Program-made: the position numbers and the translations under genes | Shown: positions 62,648 to 64,000 of the stretch, piece by piece | Numbering within the stretch: the stretch's first letter is position 1 | How the letters are laid out: every line of letters starts with the position of its first letter | Source of the DNA: Actinomycetota bacterium | GTDB lineage: Bacteria; Actinomycetota; Acidimicrobiia; IMCC26256; PALSA-610 | DNA: 64,000 nucleotides | Direction of reading: 5' to 3' | NCBI GenBank assembly: GCA_005779395.1 | Contig: SXJP01000003.1 | Coordinates: 1-64,000, forward strand | Notes under the pieces: model-generated | The model's input: only the letters and a program-made list of their open reading frames with translations | Told to the model about the DNA's origin: nothing | Database searches by the model: none

Positions 62648-62708
62648 AAAGGTCCCGAAGAAATCACTCCAGAATGCACCTGACCTGGCTTCGACCTATT
62701 CTGGCGGC

Positions 62709-62846
62709 GTGAAACTTTTTAAGCGTGTGCTGTTCGTGCTCGGTATCGCCGCCCTAGTCGGAGCAGTATCGAAACTGCGGGGCAAGGGTGGCGTGCCTCC
62801 GACTGCGGGCGGTTGGCGACAACTCGATGGGCCGAACTTTCGGTGA
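62709..62846 (+). CDS. Small membrane protein resembling DLW-39 family
   Basis: The 45-residue product begins VKLFKRVLFVLGIAALVGAV (a single membrane helix) and ends with a polar tail, GGWRQLDGPNFR. Actinobacteria have a very short DLW-39-like protein at this place after gyrA. The start is GTG; a weak purine tract precedes it. It was assigned from length, composition and context only. Confidence 0.5.
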   Translation: MKLFKRVLFVLGIAALVGAVSKLRGKGGVPPTAGGWRQLDGPNFR

Positions 62847-62865
62847 ACGAAGACCGCTACGCCAG

Positions 62866-63861
62866 ATGACAACTGTTCTGTTGGCCGGCCTAGGCGAGGT
62901 CGGTATGCGCTGCGCTAGACAACTTCTAGAGACCCCTGGGGTCGAAAAGCTTTTGATCGCAACTCGACCTAGTGAGAGGTCTCGAGAAGCGTTAGCGGTG
63001 CTCGGCTCTACAGCCGAGAGAATTTCGTGGGAGCCAGGCTCCGACGTTCCCAAGGGCGTTGATGTGATCGCGTCAGCGTTGCCGAGCGAACCTGACTTAC
63101 TAGTAGCCAGCGCTGCTGTGCGAGCTGGCGTACCACTTGCGTCAGCAGCCGACACATCCGAATCAGCAGAGGGTTATGGGTGGCTCAATACGCGCGCCCG
63201 CGAGGCTGGAGTGACGATTGCGATTGGATGCGGGTTCTCTCCTGGCCTTTCGTGTGTGCTGGCGAGTCATGCAGCAACTCTGTTCGACGAACCAATCGAA
63301 ATACGCGTGGCTCGTTGCGGGATCTCCGGAGAGATGAGTGAACGATCGGTTCGACTGGAGTTGCGCCCACTCCCGCAAATGCTCCGTGATGGCAAGTGGA
63401 GTCAAAGGTCGCGGATATCTGAACTTGTTTGGTTCCCTGAACCAATAGGCGCGCGAGATTGTCAGGTCGTTACTGCGATGGGTCCCCAACTAGCAGAGGT
63501 GTTCCCGGGGCTAGAGAGATTCACGTGGTTGCTCGCAGAATCAGCGCGAAAGAGGCTCAGTCCAACAGCCCTCAAGAAACGTGACCCCGACGATGGTTGG
63601 GGAGCGATCAGGGTCGAGGTCTTCGGTCGAACTGCAGGCGCAGTGTCATCTGTTGTCTACGGGGCAGTCGATCGGACAGCTTTGGCTACCGGCGTAGTTC
63701 TTGGAGCCACAGCGGCGCGCCTTGGCGGTCTTGGAGCATCGCCGCTATCGGGTCCCGGCGTACACTCCCTCGCTGCAATAGTTGAACCAATTGAATTTTT
63801 GGGAGAGCTTGCCGCTCAGGGCGTCTGTGCTGCGAAGTTTGAGGGGGCACTTGCTTCTTAG
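62866..63861 (+). CDS. Saccharopine dehydrogenase-like NAD(P)-binding protein
   Basis: The 331-residue protein has an N-terminal Rossmann fold, VLLAGLGEVGMRCARQLLETPGVEKLLIATR at about 4-34, with LxGxGxxG in LLAGLGEVG, and the second strand ending in an Arg that may prefer NADP. The segment GVTIAIGCGFSPGLSCVLA matches the saccharopine-dehydrogenase-like group. The substrate is unknown. I chose the ATG at 62866 because the fold starts there; 26 codons upstream in frame look non-coding. It precedes tRNA-Ala and a short hairpin. Confidence 0.75.
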   Translation: MTTVLLAGLGEVGMRCARQLLETPGVEKLLIATRPSERSREALAVLGSTAERISWEPGSDVPKGVDVIASALPSEPDLLVASAAVRAGVPLASAADTSESAEGYGWLNTRAREAGVTIAIGCGFSPGLSCVLASHAATLFDEPIEIRVARCGISGEMSERSVRLELRPLPQMLRDGKWSQRSRISELVWFPEPIGARDCQVVTAMGPQLAEVFPGLERFTWLLAESARKRLSPTALKKRDPDDGWGAIRVEVFGRTAGAVSSVVYGAVDRTALATGVVLGATAARLGGLGASPLSGPGVHSLAAIVEPIEFLGELAAQGVCAAKFEGALAS

Positions 63862-63884
63862 GTCACAAGTGCATCTGACCTAAG
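63857..63884 (+). terminator. Hairpin at the 3' end of the dehydrogenase-like gene
   Basis: CTTAGGTCA and TGACCTAAG form a perfect 9-bp stem with a 10-base loop. The left arm contains the stop codon TAG (63859-63861). It is terminator-like but lacks a T-tract; the tRNA-Ala gene begins 14 bases later. Confidence 0.5.
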
Positions 63885-63898
63885 ATCACAAACTTCTC

Positions 63899-63972
63899 GG
63901 GGACGTAGCTCAGTTGGCTAGAGCACCGCCTTTGCAAGGCGGGGGTCGTGGGTTCGAGTCCCATCGTCTCCA
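63899..63972 (+). tRNA. tRNA-Ala (anticodon TGC), CCA not encoded
   Basis: The acceptor stem GGGGACG pairs with CGTCTCC, with one G-T wobble. The anticodon stem CCGCC/GGCGG encloses TTTGCAA (anticodon TGC) and the T loop is TTCGAGT. Discriminator A at 63972 is followed by CTT rather than CCA, so CCA must be added by the cca enzyme. Confidence 0.95.
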
Positions 63973-64000
63973 CTTTTCACAGATGATCGCGTAGCGCTTT

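Overview
This window is the replication-origin region of an actinobacterial chromosome. The gene families (NucS, HspR, SigM, CwlM-like, DciA, DUF3566, DUF5318, DUF6049) and the gene order match the Mycobacterium tuberculosis block running from pcnA to dnaA, gyrA and the ileT/alaT tRNAs, plus the rpsF-ssb-rpsR-rplI-dnaB block. Moderate GC content and many deep-branching differences suggest the class Acidimicrobiia rather than mycobacteria. That placement is inference; no 16S gene is present.

Layout. (1) 1-8.3 kb, minus strand: start of purD, purA, and one overlapping heat-shock operon dnaK-grpE-dnaJ-hspR-clpB with a HspR-type (HAIR-like) operator upstream of dnaK. (2) 8.4-16.5 kb: a cyclic-nucleotide-binding protein, an EtfD-like membrane Fe-S oxidoreductase, an RDD membrane protein, dcd, tRNA-Gly(CCC), a MoaD/ThiS-like protein paired with a BNR-repeat protein, and a short UvrA paralogue. 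(3) 16.5-28 kb: an accessory surface/secretome region. It has three secreted proteins ending in Calx-beta modules (one a trypsin-fold protease broken by an in-frame TGA), a NYN-domain protein, a large secreted beta-propeller/GH26-like protein and an OafA-type acyltransferase. (4) 28-38.7 kb: nucS, an EamA transporter, dnaB, rplI, rpsR, ssb, rpsF, a DUF192 lipoprotein, panB, DUF5318, a methyltransferase, the CCA-adding enzyme and pilT. (5) 38.8-47.6 kb, plus strand: DUF6049, murJ, degV, sigM with a probable anti-sigma factor, trxB, trxA and a CwlM-like protein. (6) 47.6-53 kb, minus strand: parB, parA, one perfect parS, rsmG, jag, yidC, yidD, rnpA, rpmH. (7) 53.3-64 kb, plus strand: dnaA, oriC candidate, dnaN, recF, dciA, gyrB, gyrA, DUF3566, tRNA-Ile, a small DLW-39-like membrane protein, a saccharopine-dehydrogenase-like protein and tRNA-Ala.

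How the genes work together. Transcription diverges at the rpmH/dnaA gap, as expected for bidirectional replication from an origin at dnaA-dnaN. Genes for initiation (dnaA), helicase (dnaB) and its loading factor (dciA), clamp (dnaN), SSB, gyrase and ParABS segregation all lie in the window. So do membrane insertion and tRNA/rRNA maturation (yidC, yidD, rnpA, rsmG, cca), peptidoglycan precursor export and control (murJ, CwlM-like) and redox/envelope-stress regulation (sigM, trxB, trxA).

The most unusual signals are: a second cluster of perfect DnaA boxes with paired inverted repeats upstream of dnaB; a dnaA start codon lying inside a DnaA box and overlapping a 13-bp direct repeat; the stop-interrupted secreted protease; the S18 and ParA tail/head extensions; a CwlM-like protein whose amidase motifs look degenerate; and the MoaD-like/BNR gene pair of unknown function.
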